Shown one piece after another: positions 45,484-53,806 of a stretch of 64,000 nt of DNA (position 1 is the first letter of the stretch; every line of letters begins with the position of its first letter). Position numbers and translations under genes: made by a program. Location: NCBI GenBank assembly GCA_052266715.1, contig JBQPRB010000001.1; one strand, given 5' to 3'. The notes beneath the pieces were generated by a model that was not told the origin of the DNA, searched no databases, and saw only the letters and a program-made list of their open reading frames with translations. This DNA comes from Jeotgalibaca sp052266715 (GTDB lineage: Bacteria > Bacillota > Bacilli > Lactobacillales > Aerococcaceae).

Positions 45484-45528
45484 TTGACAAATCATACTTA
45501 ATCATTTATAATAGTTAACATATGTTAA
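45484..45528 (+). promoter_or_regulatory. Consensus promoter and MarR-type operator
   Basis: TTGACA (45484-45489), 17 bases, TATAAT (45507-45512): a perfect match to the vegetative consensus. Directly after it is the 14-base palindrome TTAACATATGTTAA (45515-45528) at the expected start site. A MarR dimer bound there would block transcription of its own operon. Inferred from sequence. Confidence 0.75.
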
Positions 45529-45560
45529 TCATTAACAAATATGAACTAAAGGATGGTTCG

Positions 45561-45995
45561 ATGGAAAAAAATCCGAATACCCCTGTCACTGAAATACTCA
45601 CACACATCAACCGCTTAAAGCTACAACGTCAATCCCAACAAAAAACTGGGCGCGGAACCGGAATCGTTCTTTCTTACCTCTATGACAATGACACTAACGT
45701 CATTCCCAGCGAGCTCGGAAAAATGATGAATGTCTCTACACCCCGTATCACGACTATTCTCAATAAACTGGAAGCTAAAAACCTGATTGAACGTAACATC
45801 TCACCTGAAGATCGCCGCAATGTTTTTATTACCTTGAGTGATGAAGGCCGAAAAATTGCCGCAGAGAAAAAAGCCCAACAGGAAAAGCTTATTCAAACGC
45901 TGGTGAGCCGGGTCGATGAACAGGACATCCAGGCTTTTATCCGCGTATTGGACGCACTGGAAATCGTTATCGATGAACAAGGTTGGGAACTTTAA
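45561..45995 (+). CDS. MarR-family transcriptional regulator
   Basis: 144 residues with the winged helix-turn-helix at about 40-95 (SELGKMMNVSTPRITTILNKLEAKNLIER, then SPEDRRNVFITLS wing). It is probably the repressor of its own operon, which includes the ABC exporter 17 bases downstream. The open frame starts further upstream within the operator, but AAAGGA lies seven bases before the ATG at 45561. Confidence 0.88.
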   Translation: MEKNPNTPVTEILTHINRLKLQRQSQQKTGRGTGIVLSYLYDNDTNVIPSELGKMMNVSTPRITTILNKLEAKNLIERNISPEDRRNVFITLSDEGRKIAAEKKAQQEKLIQTLVSRVDEQDIQAFIRVLDALEIVIDEQGWEL

Positions 45996-46012
45996 TAGAG
46001 GAGCGTGATTGA

Positions 46013-47845
46013 TTGAGAAGAATCAATACAAGAGAACTGGACAAAGAAATTACTGCGCAGCCACCAAAAGTCACACGCCAATTGCTGAAACGCATCTATT
46101 TATATTTGAAACCTTATCAACTTCAAGTCGGCTTAAGTATTCTTGTTATTCTCTTTGCTTCTCTCCTCGGTGTTCTGCCCTCCATGCTGACCGGTCGGAT
46201 CATCGACGAAGGCTTTATCGGCGGAAACTTCAACAAACTCGTCACCCTCATCGCAGCATCGTTTTTTGTTTTGATTTTGACAGGACTGGTCGGTCTTTTG
46301 CAAAGTTACTTGGGTTCCTGGCTGTCTCAAAACATTGGAAAAGATATGCGCAACCACCTGTACGGCCACCTTCAAAAACTCTCGCAAGGCTTTTACTCTT
46401 CCGGCAAACAAGGCGAAATCATTACCCGTATGACCAGTGATATCAGCGGTGTTCAAAGTTTCGTAACGGGAACATTGACGCAAACCATCGCCAATCTCGC
46501 AACACTCACAACCTCCATGTTCGCTATGTTCCAACTAAACGGGGCTTTAGCCATTGTGGCTATTTTGATTGTGCCGCTATTGATTTTTCCGATTAAAATG
46601 GTCGGCAAAAAGCGTTGGGAACTCACCAATGAATCCCAAGATTTGAACGATGAAGCCAACGAAATCTTAAACGAAACGCTGAGCGTCAGTGGCCAACAAC
46701 TCGTAAAGCTCTTTACGAAAGAAGAGACTGAGTACACGCGCTACCGTACCATCAATGAAAATCTGACCAAAGTTAAAATAAAAGAAACAACAGTCGGCCG
46801 CTGGTTCAGGATGATTGCCCAGACTTTCGTCGAAGCCGGTCCGATGTTCATTTATTTGGTCGGTGGTTTTATGATCCTCATAAATAAATACCAAGGGCTG
46901 ACAGTTGGGGATATAACCGTCTTGGTTGCCTTGATGTCCCGCATGTACAGACCGGTCATGCAACTGATGGATATCCAGATTGAATTTATCCGCTCACTCG
47001 CCCTCTTCACCCGTATTTTCGATTATTTAGATATGCCGGTAGAGATCGAAAACAAACCAAACGCCACACTTCCAACAGACATTACAGGTGATTTGCGCTT
47101 TAACAACGTCACATTCCATTACAACGAACAATCGCCTATTCTGAAAGGAATCAACTTCCAAGTGAACGAAGGCGAAACACTCGCGATTGTCGGTCCTTCC
47201 GGTGCTGGGAAATCAACTATTTTCAATCTTATCCCCCGCCTTTACGATGTGATTGGCGGCGAGATTAAAATGGGCGGTCACGATATCAGAGACTTGGATC
47301 TTCATTTCCTGAGACAAAATATCGGGATGGTTACCCAGGAAACGTACCTTTTCAACGCATCCATCCGCGAAAATTTACTCTATGCCAAGAGTGATGCGAC
47401 TGAAGAAGAACTGATTCAAGCCTGTAAGGAAGCCAACATCCACACCTTCATTTCCAATCTGCCGGATGGTTACGACACACAAGTTGGAAATCGTGGCATT
47501 AAGCTGTCCGGTGGTGAAAAACAACGCCTATCCATTGCCCGCGTGTTTCTGAAAGATCCAAAAATCTTGATTTTGGACGAAGCAACATCCAGTTTAGATT
47601 CGCTTTCTGAAGGGTTGATCCAAGAAGCCTTAAGTTCCTTACTTAAAAATAAAACAAGTTTGGTCATTGCGCACCGCTTATCGACAGTCATGTCTGCCGA
47701 TAAAATCATCGTTTTGGAAAATGGCCAAGAAGTCGAAAGAGGGACGCACCAACAGCTGCTGCAAAATGACGGCATGTACAAATTAATGTACGAAACCCAG
47801 TTCAAGCCATACCTCAATGAGGATAGGACGCTCGTGTCCGCGTAG
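46013..47845 (+). CDS. ABC exporter, fused permease and ATPase
   Basis: 610 residues: an exporter-type membrane domain of six helices (about 30-330) followed by an ATPase with Walker A GPSGAGKST, signature LSGGEKQR and Walker B ILILDEATSSLDS. It works as a dimer, probably a homodimer. The start is TTG at 46013, nine bases after GAGGAG. Control by the preceding MarR protein suggests a drug or toxic-compound efflux role. Confidence 0.88.
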   Translation: MRRINTRELDKEITAQPPKVTRQLLKRIYLYLKPYQLQVGLSILVILFASLLGVLPSMLTGRIIDEGFIGGNFNKLVTLIAASFFVLILTGLVGLLQSYLGSWLSQNIGKDMRNHLYGHLQKLSQGFYSSGKQGEIITRMTSDISGVQSFVTGTLTQTIANLATLTTSMFAMFQLNGALAIVAILIVPLLIFPIKMVGKKRWELTNESQDLNDEANEILNETLSVSGQQLVKLFTKEETEYTRYRTINENLTKVKIKETTVGRWFRMIAQTFVEAGPMFIYLVGGFMILINKYQGLTVGDITVLVALMSRMYRPVMQLMDIQIEFIRSLALFTRIFDYLDMPVEIENKPNATLPTDITGDLRFNNVTFHYNEQSPILKGINFQVNEGETLAIVGPSGAGKSTIFNLIPRLYDVIGGEIKMGGHDIRDLDLHFLRQNIGMVTQETYLFNASIRENLLYAKSDATEEELIQACKEANIHTFISNLPDGYDTQVGNRGIKLSGGEKQRLSIARVFLKDPKILILDEATSSLDSLSEGLIQEALSSLLKNKTSLVIAHRLSTVMSADKIIVLENGQEVERGTHQQLLQNDGMYKLMYETQFKPYLNEDRTLVSA

Positions 47846-47854
47846 ACTAAACGA

Positions 47855-47901
47855 AAGAAGCCCCACCGTAATCAGATGTTGATTACAGTGGGGCTTCTTG
47901 C
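47855..47901. terminator. Bidirectional terminator after the exporter
   Basis: The stem AGAAGCCCCAC-GTAATCA with its complement lies between the convergent exporter and DUF697 genes. Confidence 0.8.
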
Positions 47902-47902
47902 A

Positions 47903-48586
47903 TTATTTACTCTTCTTATTTGATGCTTGGAGGGTCTTCAAGAGGATATCAAATTGCCCCTTGAAGGACGTGATATCATCAAAGATATCTTCACCTTCGT
48001 TCAATAATTTGACAGTTACCCAGCCCAATGCAGCTGTAATCGTACTGGCCACTGCACCGTTTATAGCCGCTCCGGCAACAGTCCCTACAGTCGGTACCAT
48101 TTTCAAAAGATTCCCGACAACACTTCTGCCTAATCCCACGACAACAAGCTCTTTAGATAATGCAGAGCCTAAGTTCTCTGACCATGACTGCTCGAATGTT
48201 TTATGCAGGCGTGACATCATTGTCAGTTGAACAGGGACTAATAGAAACGCATCCGAGAAAGGAATTGGTGAACAACCAATAATTGCAGCTGTCAACGTCG
48301 CAGCATGAATAGTTTTATAACATTTATTCCGGATCTCAGGATCAACCCCTACAAGAAACTCATCAAAGATCTTTTCATACTGCTCTTTACTGTTCGATAA
48401 TATTTTTTCAGCTTGTTGTTTAGATTTATCAAATGATCCCATTATTATCGTCGCTGTCTTTTGAGGCAGCTTCTTTAGTACTTCATTGAAGAACATGGAA
48501 AATTCATTGGTTTCTTCCATAATAACTTCTTCTCCATCTTCTTGTTTTTTCTTCTTGAATGAATTTTTATCAAACCTTTTTTTCAT
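47903..48586 (-). CDS. DUF697-type protein
   Basis: 227 residues. The first 80 are charged and helical. The rest holds two or three hydrophobic helices with the DUF697 pattern: the CSPIPFSDAFLLVPVQLTMM stretch, then MVPTVGTVAGAAINGAVAS. The domain is common in YcjF-like proteins and next to small GTPases, but no GTPase domain is here. Function unknown. A membrane association is likely. Confidence 0.72.
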   Translation of the reverse strand: MKKRFDKNSFKKKKQEDGEEVIMEETNEFSMFFNEVLKKLPQKTATIIMGSFDKSKQQAEKILSNSKEQYEKIFDEFLVGVDPEIRNKCYKTIHAATLTAAIIGCSPIPFSDAFLLVPVQLTMMSRLHKTFEQSWSENLGSALSKELVVVGLGRSVVGNLLKMVPTVGTVAGAAINGAVASTITAALGWVTVKLLNEGEDIFDDITSFKGQFDILLKTLQASNKKSK

Positions 48587-48783
48587 TAATAATCTCTCTT
48601 TCTATTATAGGATGTGTATTTCTTACGAATTCGCATACAATGAGAGCGTTTTATTTTTTCGATAATTATATCATATCAAAAATGAGACGCTAACAATTTT
48701 AATGATTGAAACTGATCACAGAAAAGAGGAATAGTGAATCTTCTAATTTCAACTTCCTGTGTTTCCTATAAACTTAACACATT

Positions 48784-48829
48784 ATAAAAGACCTTATTTT
48801 GTAACTCTCACAAAACAAGGTCTTTTATA
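48784..48829. terminator. Hairpin in the 48.6-49.2 kb gap
   Basis: The stem AAAAGACCTT/AAGGTCTTTT extended by TTTTGT/ACAAAA. It can end transcription from either side. No gene lies next to it. Confidence 0.55.
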
Positions 48830-48863
48830 TTCTATTTTTTTCACATCTAATCCCCAGCAGCTG

Positions 48864-48888
48864 AACTATCCGGTTATTCCGGATAGTT
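48864..48888. repeat. 10-bp perfect hairpin
   Basis: AACTATCCGG, loop TTATT, CCGGATAGTT. No T run. Purpose unknown. It lies 9 bases beyond the end of small ORF copy A. Confidence 0.4.
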
Positions 48889-48897
48889 GCACAGTTA

Positions 48898-49020
48898 TTA
48901 AATACCCTGCATAGCTACGAAAGCATCCCGCTTTAGTGTCACAGGCGTAACCGGCTCCGTTAATAATGCTAGGGCATTTTCCAATTCAGCCAGGAGTAGT
49001 CTATCAAGTATTATCTCCAT
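48898..49020 (-). CDS. Duplicated small ORF, copy A (40 residues)
   Basis: A 41-codon frame beginning MEIILDRLLLAELENALALL. Its partner at 51491 begins MEIILGRLLLTELEKALALL. Four of the seven differing codons in this stretch are synonymous, which favours a coding past. No strong ribosome site. It may be a pseudogene. It sits within the direct repeat described at 48961. Confidence 0.4.
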   Translation of the reverse strand: MEIILDRLLLAELENALALLTEPVTPVTLKRDAFVAMQGI

Positions 49021-49107
49021 GTTGTTTCAAGTCCTATCTTAAATATTCCAACCAGCAATATTTTTTGATTACGCAAAAGTCAGCCCCAAATCACCGACTT
49101 TTGCGTA
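48961..49107 (+). repeat. Direct repeat, copy A
   Basis: About 147 bases closely resembling 51425-51578: both run from TAATAA(T/C)GCTA through AGGAGTAGTCTA and TATTATCTCCATGTT to TTTTTTGATTACGCAAAAGTCAGCCC. The identity is high, by eye above 80 percent. The two copies bracket the nucleoside hydrolase and ribokinase genes. Confidence 0.75.
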
Positions 49108-49156
49108 AAGAATGCCACAATTGTGCAAAGGTCATCCTAAATCACCTAACTTTTGC
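49073..49156 (+). repeat. Alternating-word array 3 (GCAAAAGT/ACTTTTGC)
   Basis: Forward words GCAAAAGT 49073 and GCAAAGGT 49125, inverse ACTTTTGC 49097 and 49149. Same-strand spacing is 52 in both cases, alternate spacing 24 and 28. It continues the word family used in the array at 51544. Confidence 0.75.
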
Positions 49157-49225
49157 ACAACCAACCTGTCCTATCAAGAACGTCGCAGAAAGGAAGATGG
49201 ATTACCGGACACCCCTAGATTACAA

Positions 49226-50173
49226 TTAATGATTATTGGTATTTTGGACATATTTAATCACAGTCTCCTTAAACTCAGCTCTAAAACGTGCTAAGTCAAC
49301 TCCCGTAATCATTTGTACATTCGGTTTTTGAGGAGCGCGAATCCGGGCATCCACATAAGTCATACCTCTTGTTTCACAGCTGTCATAACTGACATCAATT
49401 TTCAAATCCTCTGTTTCAAAAACTTCAGGATGAAGCAGGTGTACCAGAGGGACAACATCATTCGGGGTACAACTCATGCCAAAACCCAAGCTATTATAAA
49501 TAGACATTGAATTCTCATTTATCGTTAACATAAACTGACCTAGTCTCTCATCATATGACGCAATCTCCAGTAAATCTTCCTTGTAGAGCCTTGCTAATTC
49601 AGTTACATCTAAACCTGCTAGGACAATAGGAAGACCAGAGTTGACAACGACGTGCGCAGCATGTGGATCAACGTAGAAATTAAATTCACCTGTCGTTGTA
49701 ATATTTCCGCCTTTGAGTCCGCCACCCATAATGATTATCTTTTCAATTTTATCTGCCAGTTCTGGATAAGCTTTCAGTAAAATGGCGACATTCGTTAGCG
49801 GCCCAACCGCCGCTATGATTACTTTCTCCGTTGTATTTCGTAAGATAGCAACATATGATTCAAGAGCGGTTTTTTCGGATAAAGGCGCAAAGCTGTCAAA
49901 TTCGTATCCACTCATCCCATTGGCACCATGGATATCATCCGCAAAACTTGGTTTTACCACTAATGGCATATTACTTCCCCGACAAATAGGTATATCATGG
50001 CGATTTAAAAAGGCCAATACACCCTGCGTGTTGTTGGTTGTATGATCAACATTTACGTTTCCCGCTACGGTATGAACGGCCAGAATTTCAATTTCTTCAG
50101 AAGCAATGGCATACAACAAAGCCATTGCATCATCTATCCCTGGATCACAATCAATAATAATTTTATGTGTCAT
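49226..50173 (-). CDS. Inosine-uridine preferring nucleoside hydrolase
   Basis: 315 residues. The N-terminal DCDPGIDDA motif binds the catalytic Ca2+, and the sequence GPLTNVA and the asparagine/histidine contacts further on fit the family. It splits nucleosides to base and ribose. The ribose product would be phosphorylated by the ribokinase encoded 90 bases upstream. A good ribosome site (GGAGA) precedes the ATG. Whether it prefers purines or pyrimidines cannot be told. Confidence 0.9.
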   Translation of the reverse strand: MTHKIIIDCDPGIDDAMALLYAIASEEIEILAVHTVAGNVNVDHTTNNTQGVLAFLNRHDIPICRGSNMPLVVKPSFADDIHGANGMSGYEFDSFAPLSEKTALESYVAILRNTTEKVIIAAVGPLTNVAILLKAYPELADKIEKIIIMGGGLKGGNITTTGEFNFYVDPHAAHVVVNSGLPIVLAGLDVTELARLYKEDLLEIASYDERLGQFMLTINENSMSIYNSLGFGMSCTPNDVVPLVHLLHPEVFETEDLKIDVSYDSCETRGMTYVDARIRAPQKPNVQMITGVDLARFRAEFKETVIKYVQNTNNH

Positions 50174-50220
50174 TTTATCATTCTCCTATAATTTCGCTCG
50201 TCTCATTCGTACGCACACGC

Positions 50221-50260
50221 AAAAACCCTGCACCAATCATGGGCTTTGTGCAGGGTTTTG
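50221..50260 (-). terminator. Terminator after the ribokinase gene
   Basis: The 12-bp stem AAAACCCTGCAC/GTGCAGGGTTTT, with a T run on the minus strand, lies between the kinase and hydrolase genes. It may uncouple the two in part. Confidence 0.8.
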
Positions 50261-50263
50261 CCA

Positions 50264-51148
50264 TCAGTCTTTGCCCAAAACCTCTTCTAATGTAGGAATG
50301 GAGTTGGACGCTCCCTTAATACCAATACAGAGACTGCTTGCGATACTTGCGACTCGCAACACTTCCTCCATGGGCTTATCTTGCATAATGCCACCCATCG
50401 CATAACCCGTGAATGTATCCCCCGCACAAGTCGTATCCACAACTTCTGTCTTGAAAGCAGCTTGCTTCACAGTACTTTGGCCGTCAAAATATATGACGCC
50501 ATGCTCCCCGAGTGTCAAAATGATATGACTATTTGGGTAAACTTCATGCATTTTTCGAATGCTCGCATCTGCATCTTCCAAACTTGTAATCGCAAACGCT
50601 TCTGTTTCATTCAAAATAAAATAATTGACCTGATCCAAAGGTGCTTGTAGTAAAGTCGCATTCATAGGCGATGGATTTAAAAATACCGTGTGCCCAAACT
50701 GCTTTGCACGACTGATAATATAATCAATATTTGAAACTTCATTCTGTGCAAGCACATAACAAGGCTCGTCTTTGAATTGCTCAAAAACAAAATCGATTAA
50801 ATCTTTTGATAATTCTAAATTCGAACCCCCATCAACAATAATGGCATTTTCTCCAGCCTGGCTAATTTGGATGACGGCATGTCCAGACTGAATGGGACTT
50901 TCAAAAATATAATCCGTATGAATGCCATTTTCATGAAGCATCTGTTTTAATTCGCTACCATCCGGGCCCACAACGCCAACATGGTACACGTCGCAGCCAG
51001 CGCGACTCAATGAAACAGATTGATTGAGGCCTTTACCACCTAAAAAATCCGAATACTTCAAACTTGAAATCGTCTGGCCAGCCTCAACAAACGCCTCTAC
51101 TTGATAAGTACGGTCATAATTCAGCGAACCAAAATTTAATACTCGCAT
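50264..51148 (-). CDS. PfkB-family ribokinase-like sugar kinase
   Basis: 294 residues. The FLGGKGLNQSVSLSRAG stretch near residue 35 is the N-terminal PfkB signature, and TTCAGDTFTGYAMGG near residue 240 holds the catalytic aspartate and anion hole. The enzyme phosphorylates ribose, or a related sugar, at O5. It accompanies a nucleoside hydrolase, so salvage of ribose from nucleosides is the likely role. GGAAGGAG precedes the ATG. Confidence 0.88.
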   Translation of the reverse strand: MRVLNFGSLNYDRTYQVEAFVEAGQTISSLKYSDFLGGKGLNQSVSLSRAGCDVYHVGVVGPDGSELKQMLHENGIHTDYIFESPIQSGHAVIQISQAGENAIIVDGGSNLELSKDLIDFVFEQFKDEPCYVLAQNEVSNIDYIISRAKQFGHTVFLNPSPMNATLLQAPLDQVNYFILNETEAFAITSLEDADASIRKMHEVYPNSHIILTLGEHGVIYFDGQSTVKQAAFKTEVVDTTCAGDTFTGYAMGGIMQDKPMEEVLRVASIASSLCIGIKGASNSIPTLEEVLGKD

Positions 51149-51222
51149 AAGACTCCTTCCTTTGTTAAGTAATTAAATACTACAGTTAACGAACACAACA
51201 CCGTAGAATTGTATGTTTAAAA

Positions 51223-51265
51223 GATTTTCTAATCTGAAAATATCATATCACTTGAGCACCGTCAA
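51223..51265 (-). promoter_or_regulatory. Candidate promoter and operator of the ribokinase gene
   Basis: On the minus strand TTGACG (complement 51260-51265), 17 bases, TATTTT (complement 51237-51242). A near-palindrome (GATTTTCTAATCTGAAAATATC, arms TTTTC/GAAAA) overlaps the -10, so a repressor site is plausible. The rest of the gap up to 51410 holds no gene that I can see. Confidence 0.4.
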
Positions 51266-51410
51266 TCGCATTAAGATATAACTAGGTTCTATTATCAAGA
51301 CGAATTGCATCCATATCTTCCTATATCGACCATTTCCGTGTCAATCTTTGCACAACACCAAATCGGGTTAATTTTGTATCTATATCAATTAACTCTACAG
51401 GGATATTCTG

Positions 51411-51491
51411 TTACCGAGTAAAAACGCCTGCTAATAACGCTAAGGCCTTCTCCAATTCAGTGAGGAGTAGTCTACCTAGTATTATCTCCAT
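51411..51491 (-). CDS. Duplicated small ORF, copy B (26 residues)
   Basis: A 27-codon frame starting MEIILGRLLLTELEKALALL, the homologue of copy A at 49020. It ends earlier (…AGVFTR), so one or both are truncated. No good ribosome site. Confidence 0.35.
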   Translation of the reverse strand: MEIILGRLLLTELEKALALLAGVFTR

Positions 51492-51578
51492 GTTATTTCA
51501 AGTCATTTCTTGAATATCCCAACCAGCAGCATTTTTTGATTACGCAAAAGTCAGCCCAAAATCGCCGACCTTTGCTTA
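51425..51578 (+). repeat. Direct repeat, copy B
   Basis: The second copy of the repeat at 48961-49107, in the same orientation about 2.46 kb away. It leads directly into alternating-word array 4. Confidence 0.75.
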
Positions 51579-51679
51579 AACAGCCTCACAACTGCGCAAA
51601 GGTCCACCTCCCAAGCCAGACCTTTGCGCGCTAAATGGCTTCTCAACGCAAAGGTCACCCTAAATCGCCTAACCTTTGC
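51544..51679 (+). repeat. Alternating-word array 4 (GCAAAGGT/ACCTTTGC)
   Basis: Forward words at 51544, 51596 and 51648, inverse words at 51568, 51620 and 51672. Every same-strand spacing is exactly 52; alternate spacings are 24 and 28. Each forward-inverse pair can fold as an 8-10 bp hairpin. It lies between ribokinase and rlmH and encodes no protein. Confidence 0.85.
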
Positions 51680-51765
51680 GTAAACAGACTGTTCCACCTA
51701 CTCACGACCGGTTAGTGGTGCTCTATAAGGCATCGCCCAACCTAAATCATGAGTAATTTTTGTGT

Positions 51766-52245
51766 CTATTTATGATACGGCTCCCCTTTAATAATCCGAA
51801 ACGCTCGATAAACCTGCTCCACTAAAACCAACCGCATCAGCTGATGTGGGAACGTCAACTTCCCAAACGAGATCTCCTCATTGGCGCGTTTGAGCACTTG
51901 CTTGCTTAATCCCAGCGAACCGCCGATAATGAAAGTGATATCACTTTTACCGGTGATGCCGAGGTTTTCAATTTTTTTAGCGAAATCAACGGAATCGTAT
52001 TGTTTGCCGTTAATGGCCAGGGCGAAAACATAGCTTTGATCGCTGACTTTGGCGAGGATGCGTTCGCCTTCTTTGTCCTTGATCATTTCCATTTCTTTGT
52101 CACTCAAATTTTCGGGTGCTTTTTCGTCGTTGACCTCGATGATTTCGAGTTTACAGTAGCTGCCCAGACGTTTGACATACTCGGCGATGCCTTGCTTCAA
52201 ATATTTTTCCTTTAACTTTCCAACTGTTATAATTTTGATATTCAT
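51766..52245 (-). CDS. rlmH: 23S rRNA (pseudouridine1915-N3)-methyltransferase RlmH
   Basis: 159 residues, the exact usual length. A SPOUT-fold enzyme: MNIKIITVGKLKEKYL at the N-terminus, FIIGGSLGLS at the trefoil knot and the C-terminal EQVYRAFRIIKGEPYHK that ends nearly all RlmH. The longer open frame is discarded because AAGGGG stands nine bases before the ATG at 52245. It methylates helix 69 of 23S rRNA. A candidate promoter TTGCAC-17-TAACAT lies upstream on the minus strand. Confidence 0.95.
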   Translation of the reverse strand: MNIKIITVGKLKEKYLKQGIAEYVKRLGSYCKLEIIEVNDEKAPENLSDKEMEMIKDKEGERILAKVSDQSYVFALAINGKQYDSVDFAKKIENLGITGKSDITFIIGGSLGLSKQVLKRANEEISFGKLTFPHQLMRLVLVEQVYRAFRIIKGEPYHK

Positions 52246-52330
52246 ATGATTACGCCCCTTTTTTAAATTCATCTTCATGTTAGAGAACTTTGGGCGTTCG
52301 TGCAATACCAAATCGAAAGGAGTGAAGGCT

Positions 52331-53710
52331 TTGCGCAATTGGATGGATGGTTGGCACACCTCTTTAAAAATTAGTGTCAGTTTTCTGGTCATGATTTTAA
52401 TCGGTTTTATTTTCCTGATTCTACCTTTCAGCCAGGCTCCCGGTTCGGAAGCGACCTTGTTTGACCACTTTTTCCATGCCGTTTCACTCGTTACCGTGAC
52501 GGGACTGGTTATTCATCCAGTCGCCCATACCTATTCCCTCTTCGGCCAGATTGTTTCATTAATATTGATGCAGGTGGGCGGGCTGGGACTCATGACCATC
52601 GTGGCCAGCGCCATTGCTTTTATGGGCAAAAAAATGAATCTGAGGGACAAAATGGTCGTGCAGGCCAGCATCAACCGCGAAGATGCGACGGATTTCAGAT
52701 CATTCATGCGTTTGATTTTAAGGTACGTTTTTGTTTTCGAAGGTATTGGCTTTATCTTGTTATCATTCCGTTTCGTACCTGATTTTGGTTGGGGAAAAGG
52801 CTTGTTTACCGCTTTGTACCTAGCGGTTTCAGGATTTACAAACGGTGGATTTGATACGTTAGGTGCGGTGTCACTTACTGCGTATGTCCATGACCCCTTG
52901 GTTAATATTGTCATAGCCCTATTGATTTTCCTCGGTGGGATTGGTTTCCATGTTTGGTTTGACGTTTCCCAACTCATTCGCAAATGGCCACAACGAAGCC
53001 GACGCAAGAGTTTGCGTTATTTTTTCCAGGAACTCACCCTCCATTCCCGATTGGCTTTATCGGTCAGTTTATATTTGATTGTCTCGGGGACCCTTACTTT
53101 TTTGTTGGTGGAATTCAATAACCCGGATACCATCGGCAATTTTACGACCGGACAAAAATTATTGGCCAGCTTTTTCCAAACGATCACGATGCGGACAGCC
53201 GGTATGACTACAATCGATTTTACTGAAGTCCATTCCTTTACGCTGTTCTCATTTATACTTTCGATGTTTGTGGGTGGTTCGCCCGGGAGTACGGCTGGTG
53301 GAATCAAAACCACGACGTTTGCGATGGTTGTTTTATTGATCATCAATGAGAGCAAGGGGCAAAAGAACGTTAATATCTGGAACTATACTTTGCCTGTTAA
53401 TCTGGTTCGAAACGCAGTGGTGATTTTCCTGATTTTCCTGGCGACGTTTATCGCCGGAACGGGCTTGTTGTCGTTATTGAATCCCGAAGTTAATTTCATC
53501 TTATTGATGTTTGAATCGGTTTCGGCTATTACAACGGTTGGGATGTCGGCGCGACTGACGCCGACTTTGGGCGTTATCAGCCGGATTATTTTGATGCTGA
53601 TGATGTTCATTGGGCGGATTGGGCCGATCACGATGGCTGAAACGTTGGCACGTAAGGATAAAGAAACAAAAAACATCCAATTTACCGATGGAAAAATCAT
53701 TTTAGGGTGA
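52331..53710 (+). CDS. ktrB: KtrB-type potassium uptake channel subunit, copy 1
   Basis: A TrkH/KtrB/HKT protein of about 459 residues with four pore-loop repeats, for example SLVTVTGLVIHP and QTITMRTAGMTTIDF, and the GGSPGSTAGGIKTTT region that forms the intramembrane gate loop. KtrB forms a K+ channel gated by a KtrA ring. The best start is TTG at 52331, eight bases after AAAGGAG; the first ATG is 12 bases further. It is divergent from rlmH. Close to its downstream twin. Confidence 0.9.
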   Translation: MRNWMDGWHTSLKISVSFLVMILIGFIFLILPFSQAPGSEATLFDHFFHAVSLVTVTGLVIHPVAHTYSLFGQIVSLILMQVGGLGLMTIVASAIAFMGKKMNLRDKMVVQASINREDATDFRSFMRLILRYVFVFEGIGFILLSFRFVPDFGWGKGLFTALYLAVSGFTNGGFDTLGAVSLTAYVHDPLVNIVIALLIFLGGIGFHVWFDVSQLIRKWPQRSRRKSLRYFFQELTLHSRLALSVSLYLIVSGTLTFLLVEFNNPDTIGNFTTGQKLLASFFQTITMRTAGMTTIDFTEVHSFTLFSFILSMFVGGSPGSTAGGIKTTTFAMVVLLIINESKGQKNVNIWNYTLPVNLVRNAVVIFLIFLATFIAGTGLLSLLNPEVNFILLMFESVSAITTVGMSARLTPTLGVISRIILMLMMFIGRIGPITMAETLARKDKETKNIQFTDGKIILG

Positions 53711-53806
53711 AATCTGCACAAATAAATAATTGCTATCTTTTTTCATTTTTTCGTATTAAAATACGTCTATCCTAAAACATTTTCAGAAAGAAAGGGAATG
53801 TTCATT

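Noticed and set aside
46009..46440. 143-codon frame overlapping the ABC exporter start
   Set aside because: It is out of frame with a gene of unmistakable family and has no protein-like pattern.
12329..51783. 14-base sequence CTATTTATGATACG near the ends of pnuC and rlmH, and a related form in the hairpin at 31016
   Set aside because: At rlmH it encodes the conserved C-terminal YHK-stop; the sequence is AT-rich and a chance recurrence is reasonable.
52246..53806. c-di-AMP (ydaO-type) riboswitch before the ktrB genes
   Set aside because: The upstream gaps are under 100 bases and hold no such structure or consensus.
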